Below are positions 1 through 6,619 of a DNA stretch of 7,925 nucleotides, piece after piece. The stretch is taken from the NCBI GenBank assembly GCA_036782715.1, contig DAIPYN010000047.1, positions 1 to 7,925 of the forward strand, in the 5' to 3' direction. The stretch's first letter is position 1. The number at the start of each line of letters is the position of its first letter. This DNA comes from UBA3478 sp036782715 (GTDB lineage: Bacteria; Bacteroidota; Bacteroidia; Flavobacteriales; Flavobacteriaceae). The notes under the pieces are model-generated. The model ran no database searches. It was not told where the DNA came from and saw only the letters and a list, made by a program, of their open reading frames with translations. The position numbers and the translations under genes are program-made.

Positions 1-582
1 TTTGGAGACCCTTGGGATAAAAATGCCTTTTTGACTCCACTCCCAGAACCTGGAAAGGTAGCCTACATTCAAGAATTGATCGATGACGCACTTGCGAAGG
101 GCGCGAAGATTATGAATAAAAAAGGCGGACAAGTAAGCGATAATTTTATTTGGCCAGCAGTACTTTACCCAGTGACCAAAGACATGAGAGTTTATAAGGA
201 AGAACAATTTGGCCCGATTGTACCTATCGTCTCCTTTGATTCAATTGAACATCCCCTGAACGATATGGCTGAGTCTGATTATGGTCAGCAGGTAAGTATT
301 TTCGGACGACATCACACCAAACTCGCTCGACTCATCGACATATTGGCGAATCTTGTTTGCAGGGTAAACCTGAATTCAGCTTGCCAGCGAGGGCCAGATA
401 TTTATCCGTTCACCGGTCGTAAAGATTCAGGTCAGGCGACTCTCAGCGTTAAAGACGCACTCAGAGCCTTCTCGATTCGAACTTTCTTGGCTTTCAAAGA
501 AAATGATATTAATAAACAAACCGTTCGTGATATCTTAGACAGCAATGAAAGCAATTTCTTAAACACTGATTTCATCCTATAA
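1..582 (+). CDS. Aldehyde dehydrogenase, GapN-like (NADP-dependent glyceraldehyde-3-phosphate dehydrogenase), C-terminal part
   Basis: The frame is open from the first base of the window, so this is the last 193 residues of a gene that begins upstream; a TTG at 31 is only an internal codon. The aldehyde dehydrogenase superfamily signature is visible as EEQFGP (bases 199-216), followed by the C-terminal part of the catalytic fold and the oligomerisation tail (FTGRKDSG, then the SIRTF strand). The nucleotide-binding domain and the catalytic cysteine lie outside the window. From memory of the family, the blocks FLTPLPEPGKV, LVCRVNLNS and CQRGPDIYPFTGRKDS resemble bacterial proteins annotated as NADP-dependent, non-phosphorylating glyceraldehyde-3-phosphate dehydrogenase, which oxidises G3P directly to 3-phosphoglycerate and makes NADPH without ATP. 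The stop is 2 nt before the amidohydrolase start, suggesting one transcript. The superfamily is certain. The substrate is an inference; another semialdehyde is possible. Confidence 0.85.
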   Translation, partial: FGDPWDKNAFLTPLPEPGKVAYIQELIDDALAKGAKIMNKKGGQVSDNFIWPAVLYPVTKDMRVYKEEQFGPIVPIVSFDSIEHPLNDMAESDYGQQVSIFGRHHTKLARLIDILANLVCRVNLNSACQRGPDIYPFTGRKDSGQATLSVKDALRAFSIRTFLAFKENDINKQTVRDILDSNESNFLNTDFIL

Positions 583-584
583 GC

Positions 585-2138
585 ATGAAAAAACTCTTAC
601 TACTTGCGCTGTTCAGCTGTGCAATTTCGTTCGCACAAGAGAACTCATTGGCCGAGGGCCCATTCAATCAATTAATCATCAGAGGGGTAACCCTGATCAA
701 TGGAAATGGCGCGCCTCCGATTGGCCCTGTTGACGTAGTGGTCGAAGATGATAAGATTACTGAGGTGAGTGTGGTTGGGTATCCGAACGTAGCGATCAAC
801 CCGAAAAGACGACCTCAGTTAAAGCCCGGTGGGCGTGAGCTCGATGCGACCGGTATGTATCTACTGCCAGGGTTTGTCGATATGCACGGGCACATTGGCG
901 GTACCGCACAAGGAGCCGACTGGGACTATGTATTCAGCCTTTGGCTTGCCCACGGAGTAACCACCGTTAGAGAACCTAGCGGGCGCGGTCTTGAATATAC
1001 GCTTGACCTTAAACGTCGTGCAGCGAAAAATGAAATCATCGCTCCTCGAATCTTTGCCTATACTGGTTTTGGACAAGGTGGAGATGAGATTACTACCCCT
1101 GATGAGGCTCGTGAATGGGTACGTCAAAATGCTAAGAATGGGGCTGATGGAATCAAGTTCTTCGGAGCGGATCCAGCAATCATGGATGCTGCACTAAGAG
1201 AAAATAAGCGACTAGGCTTAGGCTCTGCATGCCACCATGCTCAGATGAGTGTAGCACGATGGAATGTACTTCACTCGGCACGTGCTGGCCTCACCTCGAT
1301 GGAGCACTGGTATGGATTGCCAGAGGCACTTTTTGAAGATCGTACGGTACAAGATTATCCGTTAGATTACAACTATCAAAATGAGCAGCACCGCTTTGAA
1401 GAGGCCGGTAAGTTGTGGGAACAAGCCGCTGCGCCTTACTCAGATCACTGGAATGCAGTGATGGACGAGCTTCTAGATCTCGATTTTACCTTAGACCCTA
1501 CCTTCAATATTTACGAGGCCAATCGTGATCTTCAACGCGCACGAAGAGCTGAATGGCATGAGGAATACACCTTGCCTTCGCTTTGGAGATTCTATCAACC
1601 TTCAATGATTTCTCACGGTTCATACTGGCATGACTGGGGCACTGAACAAGAAATTACATGGAAGCGTAACTACAAACTCTGGATGACCTTCGTCAATGAA
1701 TACAAGAATCGAGGCGGACGCGTTACCACCGGTTCAGATTCAGGATTCATTTTTCAATTGTACGGGTTCGCTTATATCAGAGAGTTAGAATTGTTGCGTG
1801 AGGCAGGATTCCATCCGCTCGAAGTGATTCGTTCAGCCACCCTTAACGGTGCAGAAGCCTTAGGTATTGCCGATCAAATCGGTAGCGTAGAAGTTGGAAA
1901 ACAAGCCGACTTTGTGATCGTCGAGGAGAATCCGCTGAAAAACTTCAAAGTACTCTACGGTACTGGAGCCGTTCGACTAACCAAAGACAACGAAGTAGTT
2001 CGTGCTGGCGGGATAAAATACACCATTAGTAATGGAGTGATCTACGATGCTAAAGGCCTACTAGCCAAAGTCAGAAATATGGTTCAAGAAGCCAAAGAAA
2101 AGGAGGGCTTTGAAATCAAACAACCGGGAGTTAATTAA
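585..2138 (+). CDS. Exported metal-dependent amidohydrolase
   Basis: This 517-residue protein has a clear signal peptide (KK, hydrophobic residues 4-16, likely signal peptidase I cut SFA|Q after residue 17), so it should act in the periplasm or outside the cell. It is an amidohydrolase-superfamily TIM barrel. Apparent metal ligands are H101 and H103 (GFVDMHGH), a candidate carboxylated lysine K191 (GIKFF), H218 (CHHA), H241 (MEHW) and D385 (TTGSDSG). The C-terminal small sandwich domain follows (NGAEALGI, GSVEVGKQADFVI). This ligand set matches the binuclear prolidase/imidazolonepropionase-like branch, whose members cleave amides, dipeptides or cyclic imides; the substrate here cannot be read off. 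The stretch between H241 and D385 is long and contains eight tryptophans (W278-W366). The start at 585 is fixed by the signal peptide; no Shine-Dalgarno sequence is seen. The gene sits 2 nt from both neighbours, between GapN and glycerate kinase. Confidence 0.9.
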   Translation: MKKLLLLALFSCAISFAQENSLAEGPFNQLIIRGVTLINGNGAPPIGPVDVVVEDDKITEVSVVGYPNVAINPKRRPQLKPGGRELDATGMYLLPGFVDMHGHIGGTAQGADWDYVFSLWLAHGVTTVREPSGRGLEYTLDLKRRAAKNEIIAPRIFAYTGFGQGGDEITTPDEAREWVRQNAKNGADGIKFFGADPAIMDAALRENKRLGLGSACHHAQMSVARWNVLHSARAGLTSMEHWYGLPEALFEDRTVQDYPLDYNYQNEQHRFEEAGKLWEQAAAPYSDHWNAVMDELLDLDFTLDPTFNIYEANRDLQRARRAEWHEEYTLPSLWRFYQPSMISHGSYWHDWGTEQEITWKRNYKLWMTFVNEYKNRGGRVTTGSDSGFIFQLYGFAYIRELELLREAGFHPLEVIRSATLNGAEALGIADQIGSVEVGKQADFVIVEENPLKNFKVLYGTGAVRLTKDNEVVRAGGIKYTISNGVIYDAKGLLAKVRNMVQEAKEKEGFEIKQPGVN

Positions 2139-2140
2139 GA

Positions 2141-3268
2141 ATGCAAATACTTGTCGTTCCCGATTCCTTCAAAGAAAGTCTTAGCGCCAAAGAAGTAGCC
2201 GACGCGATTGCAAGGGGAATTCATTCAGTTGACCCCGAGATTACGATAAAACAACTACCCTTTTCAGACGGAGGTGAAGGCGCCTTAGATCTTCTCCAAA
2301 ACCTCTTTGAAGGAGAACTCGTAAGCACAAGTACCATAGATGCTATAGGACGCTCCATAAAGGCTCCCTATTTTCGATTTGCGAATCGCAAAGCCGCATG
2401 GATTGAGCTCTCTCAAGCCTCAGGTCTCGCTCAAATTGAAGTCGACCAAAGAAATCCTATGCTAGCCTCGACCTATGGAACCGGCTTGCAAATTAGGCAC
2501 GCTCTGGATCACGGAGCAGAAGAGATCTATTTAGGTATCGGTGGCAGTGCGACCAATGATGGTGGAACTGGGATATTATCGGCGCTAGGAGGTTTATTCT
2601 CTGACGCTGAGGGCGAAATGCTTTTACCCGGTGGCGGATTTTTAACCGAGCTCAATCACATCGACGTGGAGGCTATTCCTCAGTTTCAATTAAAAGTAGC
2701 CTGTGATGTGAGTAATCCATTACTGGGTAAGCAAGGAGCTACTGCCGTTTATGGACCACAAAAAGGGGTTACTCCTGAAATGGAGCCCCAGTTAGAAGAT
2801 GGCCTAGCGAATTTCAGCAAGCACATTGAATTACTTACCCAAAAATCGGTTGCAGAGGTGCCCGGTGCAGGTGCTGCTGGAGGATGCGCAGCAGGACTTC
2901 ACGGGTTGCTCGGTGCCGAATTAGTTTCAGGATTCGAACTTCTCGCTGAGCTGTCTCAATTAGAAGAACAAATCGCAGCATCTGATCTTATTATTACGGC
3001 AGAGGGTCGTATCGATGGGCAAAGTCTTGAGGGCAAACTACCTGTCGGAGTGGCAAAACTTGCCAAAAAACACCACAAACCGGTAATAGTTCTTGCCGGT
3101 AGCATTGGTGAACATTTAGACCCGCTATACGCTCTAGGAATAGACGCTGTTTTTAGTATTCAGAATCAACCTTGCACCCTTGAAGAGAGTATGAACAGCG
3201 CTGCTAAACTTTTAGAATCGACCGCAGAACGGGTGTTTCGACTCTATCAAACCGCTAGAAAATCATGA
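2141..3268 (+). CDS. Glycerate kinase (type I, GlxK/GarK family)
   Basis: This full-length 375-residue protein of the glycerate kinase type I family phosphorylates D-glycerate with ATP; characterised GarK/GlxK enzymes make 2-phosphoglycerate. All family blocks are present in order: DSFKESL (8-14), SDGGEG (42-47), GIGGSATNDGG (132-142), CDVSNPLLG (188-196), GATAVYGPQKG (199-209), PGAGAAGG (241-248) and TAEGRIDGQS (286-295). Length and start are normal for the family, with the conserved PDSFKE block seven residues from the first Met. It is cytoplasmic, with no signal peptide. It begins 2 nt after the amidohydrolase stop, and its own TGA overlaps the permease ATG (ATGA, 3265-3268), so it is probably translationally coupled to that transporter. 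The context points to use of imported or internally formed glycerate. The family call is very secure; a 2- versus 3-phosphoglycerate product is inferred from the family. Confidence 0.95.
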   Translation: MQILVVPDSFKESLSAKEVADAIARGIHSVDPEITIKQLPFSDGGEGALDLLQNLFEGELVSTSTIDAIGRSIKAPYFRFANRKAAWIELSQASGLAQIEVDQRNPMLASTYGTGLQIRHALDHGAEEIYLGIGGSATNDGGTGILSALGGLFSDAEGEMLLPGGGFLTELNHIDVEAIPQFQLKVACDVSNPLLGKQGATAVYGPQKGVTPEMEPQLEDGLANFSKHIELLTQKSVAEVPGAGAAGGCAAGLHGLLGAELVSGFELLAELSQLEEQIAASDLIITAEGRIDGQSLEGKLPVGVAKLAKKHHKPVIVLAGSIGEHLDPLYALGIDAVFSIQNQPCTLEESMNSAAKLLESTAERVFRLYQTARKS

Positions 3269-4566
3269 TTACTGCCCTTTTATCACTGCTAGCCGCATTA
3301 GCTTTTATTATCTACGGAACATCAAAGTTGAAGTGGCCTGCCTTTTTGGTATTGCTGCTTGCGAGTTTGTTTCTGGCGCTAGCTACAGGAGTCAATCCTC
3401 AAGAAATTGGACCCCTCTTAAGCGAAGGATTCGGGAAGACGGTAAGGAGTATTGGCCTGCTTATTGTATTTGGTTCAATCATCGGTGTAGCCCTAGAGCA
3501 ATCAGGAGCAACGAAGAGAATTGCGATCTCGATGCTTTCTAGACTTTCGTTTTTACCGCTACCCTATACCGTAGCAATCATTGGCTATCTGGTTTCAATT
3601 CCGGTTTTCTGCGACTCAGCTTTTGTGATTTTATCCTCTCTAAATAAGCGCTTATCTCAGAAGTCAGGGGTTCCACTGTTAGCTCTGACCATTGCGCTTT
3701 CAACGGGACTATTTGCTACTCATGTGCTTATACCACCCACTCCTGGGCCTCTTGCAGCCGCAGCGAATTTAGAACTCAACGACTTAGGGCTACTGATTAT
3801 CATGGGAGGTTCTGTGGCGTTTCTATTAATGCTCGTAGGAGCCGCCTTTGCCCATCGGGTTTCAAAACGAGTTTCGCTTGAGATACAACTACCCGAAACC
3901 GAAGAAGAGAACCTAGAGGAATTACCCTCGTTAAAGTTGGCGGTTGCACCAATTTTCATTCCGCTATTACTCATAGGGCTTAGTAGTTTTTCAAATCACT
4001 TCAAGATCGATCCTACCCTGGCCCTTGGAGTAGGTATGGTACTTTCGTTTCGACTAGGTCGATTTACAAAGACCGAATCTTTCTTAAGTGAAGTAGTCAA
4101 CAAAGGGATACAAACGGCCGCTCCCATTTTATTGATCACCGCTATGGGAGGCACTCTGGGGCTCGTGATTAGTAAACTTCCTGTGGCTGAATTTGTAGCC
4201 GAGCATCTATTGTATCCTGAGTTAGGACTTCTTATTCCATTCTTAATCGCAGCATTGTTGAAAAGCGCTCAAGGCTCCTCGACGGTTGCTATTATTACTG
4301 CTTCAGCGATGGTATTTCCTATGCTAGCGACCTTAGGGCTAGATTCTGATTTAGGGAAGACTTGGGTGGTTATTGCCGTTGGAATTGGCTCAATGACCGT
4401 ATCCCATGCGAACGATTCTTATTTTTGGATTGTCTCTCAGTTCGGAAACCTAAGCGTCAAAAAAGCCTATCGTTACCACACCTTTGCTACCCTTCTGCAA
4501 GGAATTGCAGGTCTCATTATTGTAATTGCCGGATATTTTATCTCCTCAATCCTTAATCTATTATAG
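3265..4566 (+). CDS. GntP-family permease (gluconate/glycerate-type proton symporter)
   Basis: This 433-residue, highly hydrophobic inner-membrane protein has roughly a dozen membrane segments. GntP-family signatures are visible: SIPVFCDSAF (111-120), THVLIPPTPGP (152-162), LKSAQGSSTVA (332-342) and VSHANDSYFW (379-388). A charged acidic loop (ETEEENLEEL, 211-220) separates the two halves, as is usual in this family. Known members carry gluconate, related sugar acids or D-serine with protons, and GntP members next to glycerate kinases are commonly assigned to glycerate. Here the gene overlaps the glycerate kinase by 4 nt, which favours glycerate, although gluconate or another hydroxy acid cannot be excluded. 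Its last 14 bases overlap the 3' end of the opposing GH109-like gene. There is no room for a dedicated terminator between them. Confidence 0.95.
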   Translation: MITALLSLLAALAFIIYGTSKLKWPAFLVLLLASLFLALATGVNPQEIGPLLSEGFGKTVRSIGLLIVFGSIIGVALEQSGATKRIAISMLSRLSFLPLPYTVAIIGYLVSIPVFCDSAFVILSSLNKRLSQKSGVPLLALTIALSTGLFATHVLIPPTPGPLAAAANLELNDLGLLIIMGGSVAFLLMLVGAAFAHRVSKRVSLEIQLPETEEENLEELPSLKLAVAPIFIPLLLIGLSSFSNHFKIDPTLALGVGMVLSFRLGRFTKTESFLSEVVNKGIQTAAPILLITAMGGTLGLVISKLPVAEFVAEHLLYPELGLLIPFLIAALLKSAQGSSTVAIITASAMVFPMLATLGLDSDLGKTWVVIAVGIGSMTVSHANDSYFWIVSQFGNLSVKKAYRYHTFATLLQGIAGLIIVIAGYFISSILNLL

Positions 4567-5821
4567 CTAGAGGCTGAGTCGTTTTCCAATCCCCTCGAGT
4601 GAAGTCTGCGAAATCTTGAGGCATTCCGTCACTAGCTACAGATCGTTGGCTAAGCTCAGTAACGCTGCTCCACAATGCACCTTCATAAACGTTTTGATCA
4701 AGCGGTAATCCCCTACGAAGACATTCTACGATTCGATACATCATGATACCGTCCATTCCTCCATGTCCGCTGCCTGCTGCTGCTGAATTTAGACGCTTGT
4801 ATAAAGGATGATCATATTTTTCATAGAGCTTCTCCAAATTTTCCCCTTGAATCCATCGATGGTGGTCTTCACTTAACCCTTCGAATCCTCCATCAAAAGC
4901 AGCTCTTGTCGGGAATCCCGCCAAAATACCTTGGGTACCTTGAATCAAGTTGTGTCGGGTATACGGCCTTGGTGAGGTTTCATCCCATTGAACCATGATG
5001 GTACGACCCAAATGAGTTTTAATCAGCGAGGTATTTAAATCTCCCCCTTTAAAATCAAGGGCATTCCATTTGTGATCTGCAGGATAGTTTTTCTCAGCAT
5101 ACAATTCTCGACCTCTAGCCGGTGTTGAAAATGAGGTCAATCGCTTGAATTGATCCTCTCCTCTCCCCAAATTCATGTATTGCGCAACTGGCCCTAAGCC
5201 GTGGGTCGGATACAAATTCCCATTTCGATGCGCATAGTGATAAGTTCGCCAAGAGCCCGTTCCTCTTTCAACCTCGTCCATCTGCCAACGAAGCTCATGA
5301 ATGTAGGCCGCTTCTGCATGAAGCAATTCCCCTATTGCCCCTTGACGGCACATATTTAGAAACATTAATTCGTCGCGAGAGTAATTCACATTCTCCATCA
5401 TCATGCAGTGCTTACCTGTCTTTTCAGAGGTATTCACCACGTCCCATAACTCTTCGATCGTAAGCGCCATGGGTACTTCCACAAAGGCATGTGCACCCAT
5501 TTTCATGCCCTCAATACACATGGGAGCATGATTCGTCCAATTCGTTGAAATAAAGACCACATCAGGTCGCACCTCTTCAAGCATTTGCAACCAAGCCTTT
5601 TCACTACCCGAGTAGCTCTTTACCGAAGTCGTATCTCGATCGCTTTTACTTAAGATCTCTAAACTCTTCTCGATATTATCCTCATATAAATCAGATAATG
5701 CCACCACCTCGGTTCCTTCAAGAGTGGCAAAGAAATCAAGATGGCCTTTTCCGCGATAGCCTAAACCAATAAAAGCAGCGCGAACCTTTTCAAGGGGCTC
5801 GGCTGCAAAATCACCCATATA
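4553..5821 (-). CDS. GH109-like Gfo/Idh/MocA-fold protein (NAD-dependent glycosidase, alpha-N-acetylgalactosaminidase type), 5' end in gap
   Basis: At least 421 residues are visible, with a Gfo/Idh/MocA fold. An N-terminal Rossmann domain has FIGLGYRGKGH (16-26, counted from the ATG at 5818), and a C-terminal alpha/beta domain follows. The usual EKP dehydrogenase motif reads EVP (114-116), so its lysine is absent. The blocks ENVNY (142-146), WRTYHYAHRNGNLYPTHG (190-207), YDHP (335-338) and GHGGMD (351-356) match, from memory, GH109 alpha-N-acetylgalactosaminidases such as the Elizabethkingia enzyme, which cleave through an NAD redox cycle at C3. The ATG at 5816-5818 is preceded by an in-frame TAT (Tyr) and then N, with no stop. 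YMGDFAAEPLEKVR resembles the interior of longer homologues, so the start, and any Tat or lipoprotein signal, probably lies in the gap. It converges on the permease gene with a 14-bp overlap. GH109 membership is likely; a plain oxidoreductase of the same fold is the alternative. Confidence 0.82.
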   Translation of the reverse strand, partial: YMGDFAAEPLEKVRAAFIGLGYRGKGHLDFFATLEGTEVVALSDLYEDNIEKSLEILSKSDRDTTSVKSYSGSEKAWLQMLEEVRPDVVFISTNWTNHAPMCIEGMKMGAHAFVEVPMALTIEELWDVVNTSEKTGKHCMMMENVNYSRDELMFLNMCRQGAIGELLHAEAAYIHELRWQMDEVERGTGSWRTYHYAHRNGNLYPTHGLGPVAQYMNLGRGEDQFKRLTSFSTPARGRELYAEKNYPADHKWNALDFKGGDLNTSLIKTHLGRTIMVQWDETSPRPYTRHNLIQGTQGILAGFPTRAAFDGGFEGLSEDHHRWIQGENLEKLYEKYDHPLYKRLNSAAAGSGHGGMDGIMMYRIVECLRRGLPLDQNVYEGALWSSVTELSQRSVASDGMPQDFADFTRGDWKTTQPLAIID

Positions 5822-5921
5822 NNNNNNNNNNNNNNNNNNNNNNNNNNNNNNNNNNNNNNNNNNNNNNNNNNNNNNNNNNNNNNNNNNNNNNNNNNNNNNN
5901 NNNNNNNNNNNNNNNNNNNNN
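5822..5921. other. Assembly gap (100 N)
   Basis: Exactly 100 unknown bases, the conventional placeholder for a scaffold gap of unspecified size. The genes on both sides run into it with open frames in divergent directions: the GH109-like gene on the minus strand and the GHMP kinase on the plus strand. The real interval therefore holds both 5' ends and whatever promoters lie between them. The kinase alone probably lacks 100-170 residues, so the true distance is likely several hundred bases or more. Linkage across it depends on scaffolding. Confidence 0.98.
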
Positions 5922-6619
5922 AAGCAACAGAAACTAAGGCAAGTGATTTACAGATTGCGAATTGGGCGCATCAGGCCGAAGTTGAATTTTTTAACGAACC
6001 GGGCGGAATCATGGATCACTATAGTAGCGCTCTCGGTGGTTTGCGACTCATCGAACCTGAAACCAGATACACTGAAGCTTTTGTAAATCCTCATAACGAC
6101 TTATTATTGGCTCATTCAGGACTGCCTAAATCAACGCTCGGAGTATTGGGAAAAGCCAAAGAGTATGCCCTCGAAGCTGTCGCATCGGTAAAACAATACG
6201 AGCCTCAATTTTCATTAAAACTAGCCGAGGCAGAAGACATACAACGGCTAGGCAGTAAACTGTCTGCACAACTATTTCCCTATTTCGAGGCAGCAATAGA
6301 AAATCATCTCCTTACCAAAGAAGCGATCCGCATTTATCAACAAGCGACAAGCAACGAATTAACCCTAACCCATCTTGAACAGTTAATAGAAAGACATCAA
6401 TACTACTTAGACACCTCGATTAAAAACACCCCAGAGCTAATGCGCATTCAAATGAATGAAGCGAAAAATGCAGGGGCAAAGGCGGTAAAAGTAATGGGGT
6501 CTGGCGGAGGCGGATGCTTTATCATCCTTGCCCCAAAAGAAAGTCATCCTAAGATCATAAGGTCAGTACTACATCAGAAGGCAAAATTCGTAGAACCCAT
6601 TCAAATCACGAATCATTGA
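5922..6619 (+). CDS. GHMP-family sugar kinase (galactokinase-like), N-terminus in gap
   Basis: The frame is open from the gap edge (first full codon 5924) to the TGA at 6617-6619, giving 231 visible residues. The ATG at 6011 lies inside a conserved motif, EPGGIMDHYSSALGG, equivalent to the GIMDQ block of galactokinases whose Asp is the catalytic base (here the codon at 6014-6016), so it is not the start. The C-terminal GHMP motif 3 is clear: VKVMGSGGGGCFI (about 6487-6525). About 200 residues follow the GIMD motif, close to the spacing in galactokinases of roughly 380 residues, so the sugar-recognition segment and the PxxxGLSSS ATP loop are hidden in the gap. The family makes sugar-1-phosphates from galactose, GalNAc, fucose or heptose phosphates; which one cannot be told. 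The stop overlaps the start of the nucleotidyltransferase (TTGA), suggesting consecutive steps of one activation route. Confidence 0.85.

Noticed and set aside
585..650. Possible lipoprotein signal (LFSC, Cys12) in the amidohydrolase
   Set aside because: The Cys is too close to the N-terminus and -2 Phe is atypical; the SFA|Q signal peptidase I site fits better.
861..1197. Overlapping open frames on both strands inside the amidohydrolase gene (861-1127 minus, 991-1197 plus)
   Set aside because: They lie wholly within a strongly conserved coding frame that includes metal-ligand motifs; their translations show no recognisable domain.
3333..3974. Open frames within the permease gene (3333-3542 plus, 3720-3974 minus)
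   Set aside because: Shadows of the GntP frame, whose conserved motifs cover the same bases.
4362..4556. Small plus-strand open frame at the end of the permease gene
   Set aside because: Out of frame with the conserved VSHANDSYFW region; low-complexity translation with no family features.
6011..6013. ATG at 6011 as start of the kinase
   Set aside because: It is the Met of the conserved GIMD catalytic block, and the frame is open and conserved upstream to the gap edge.
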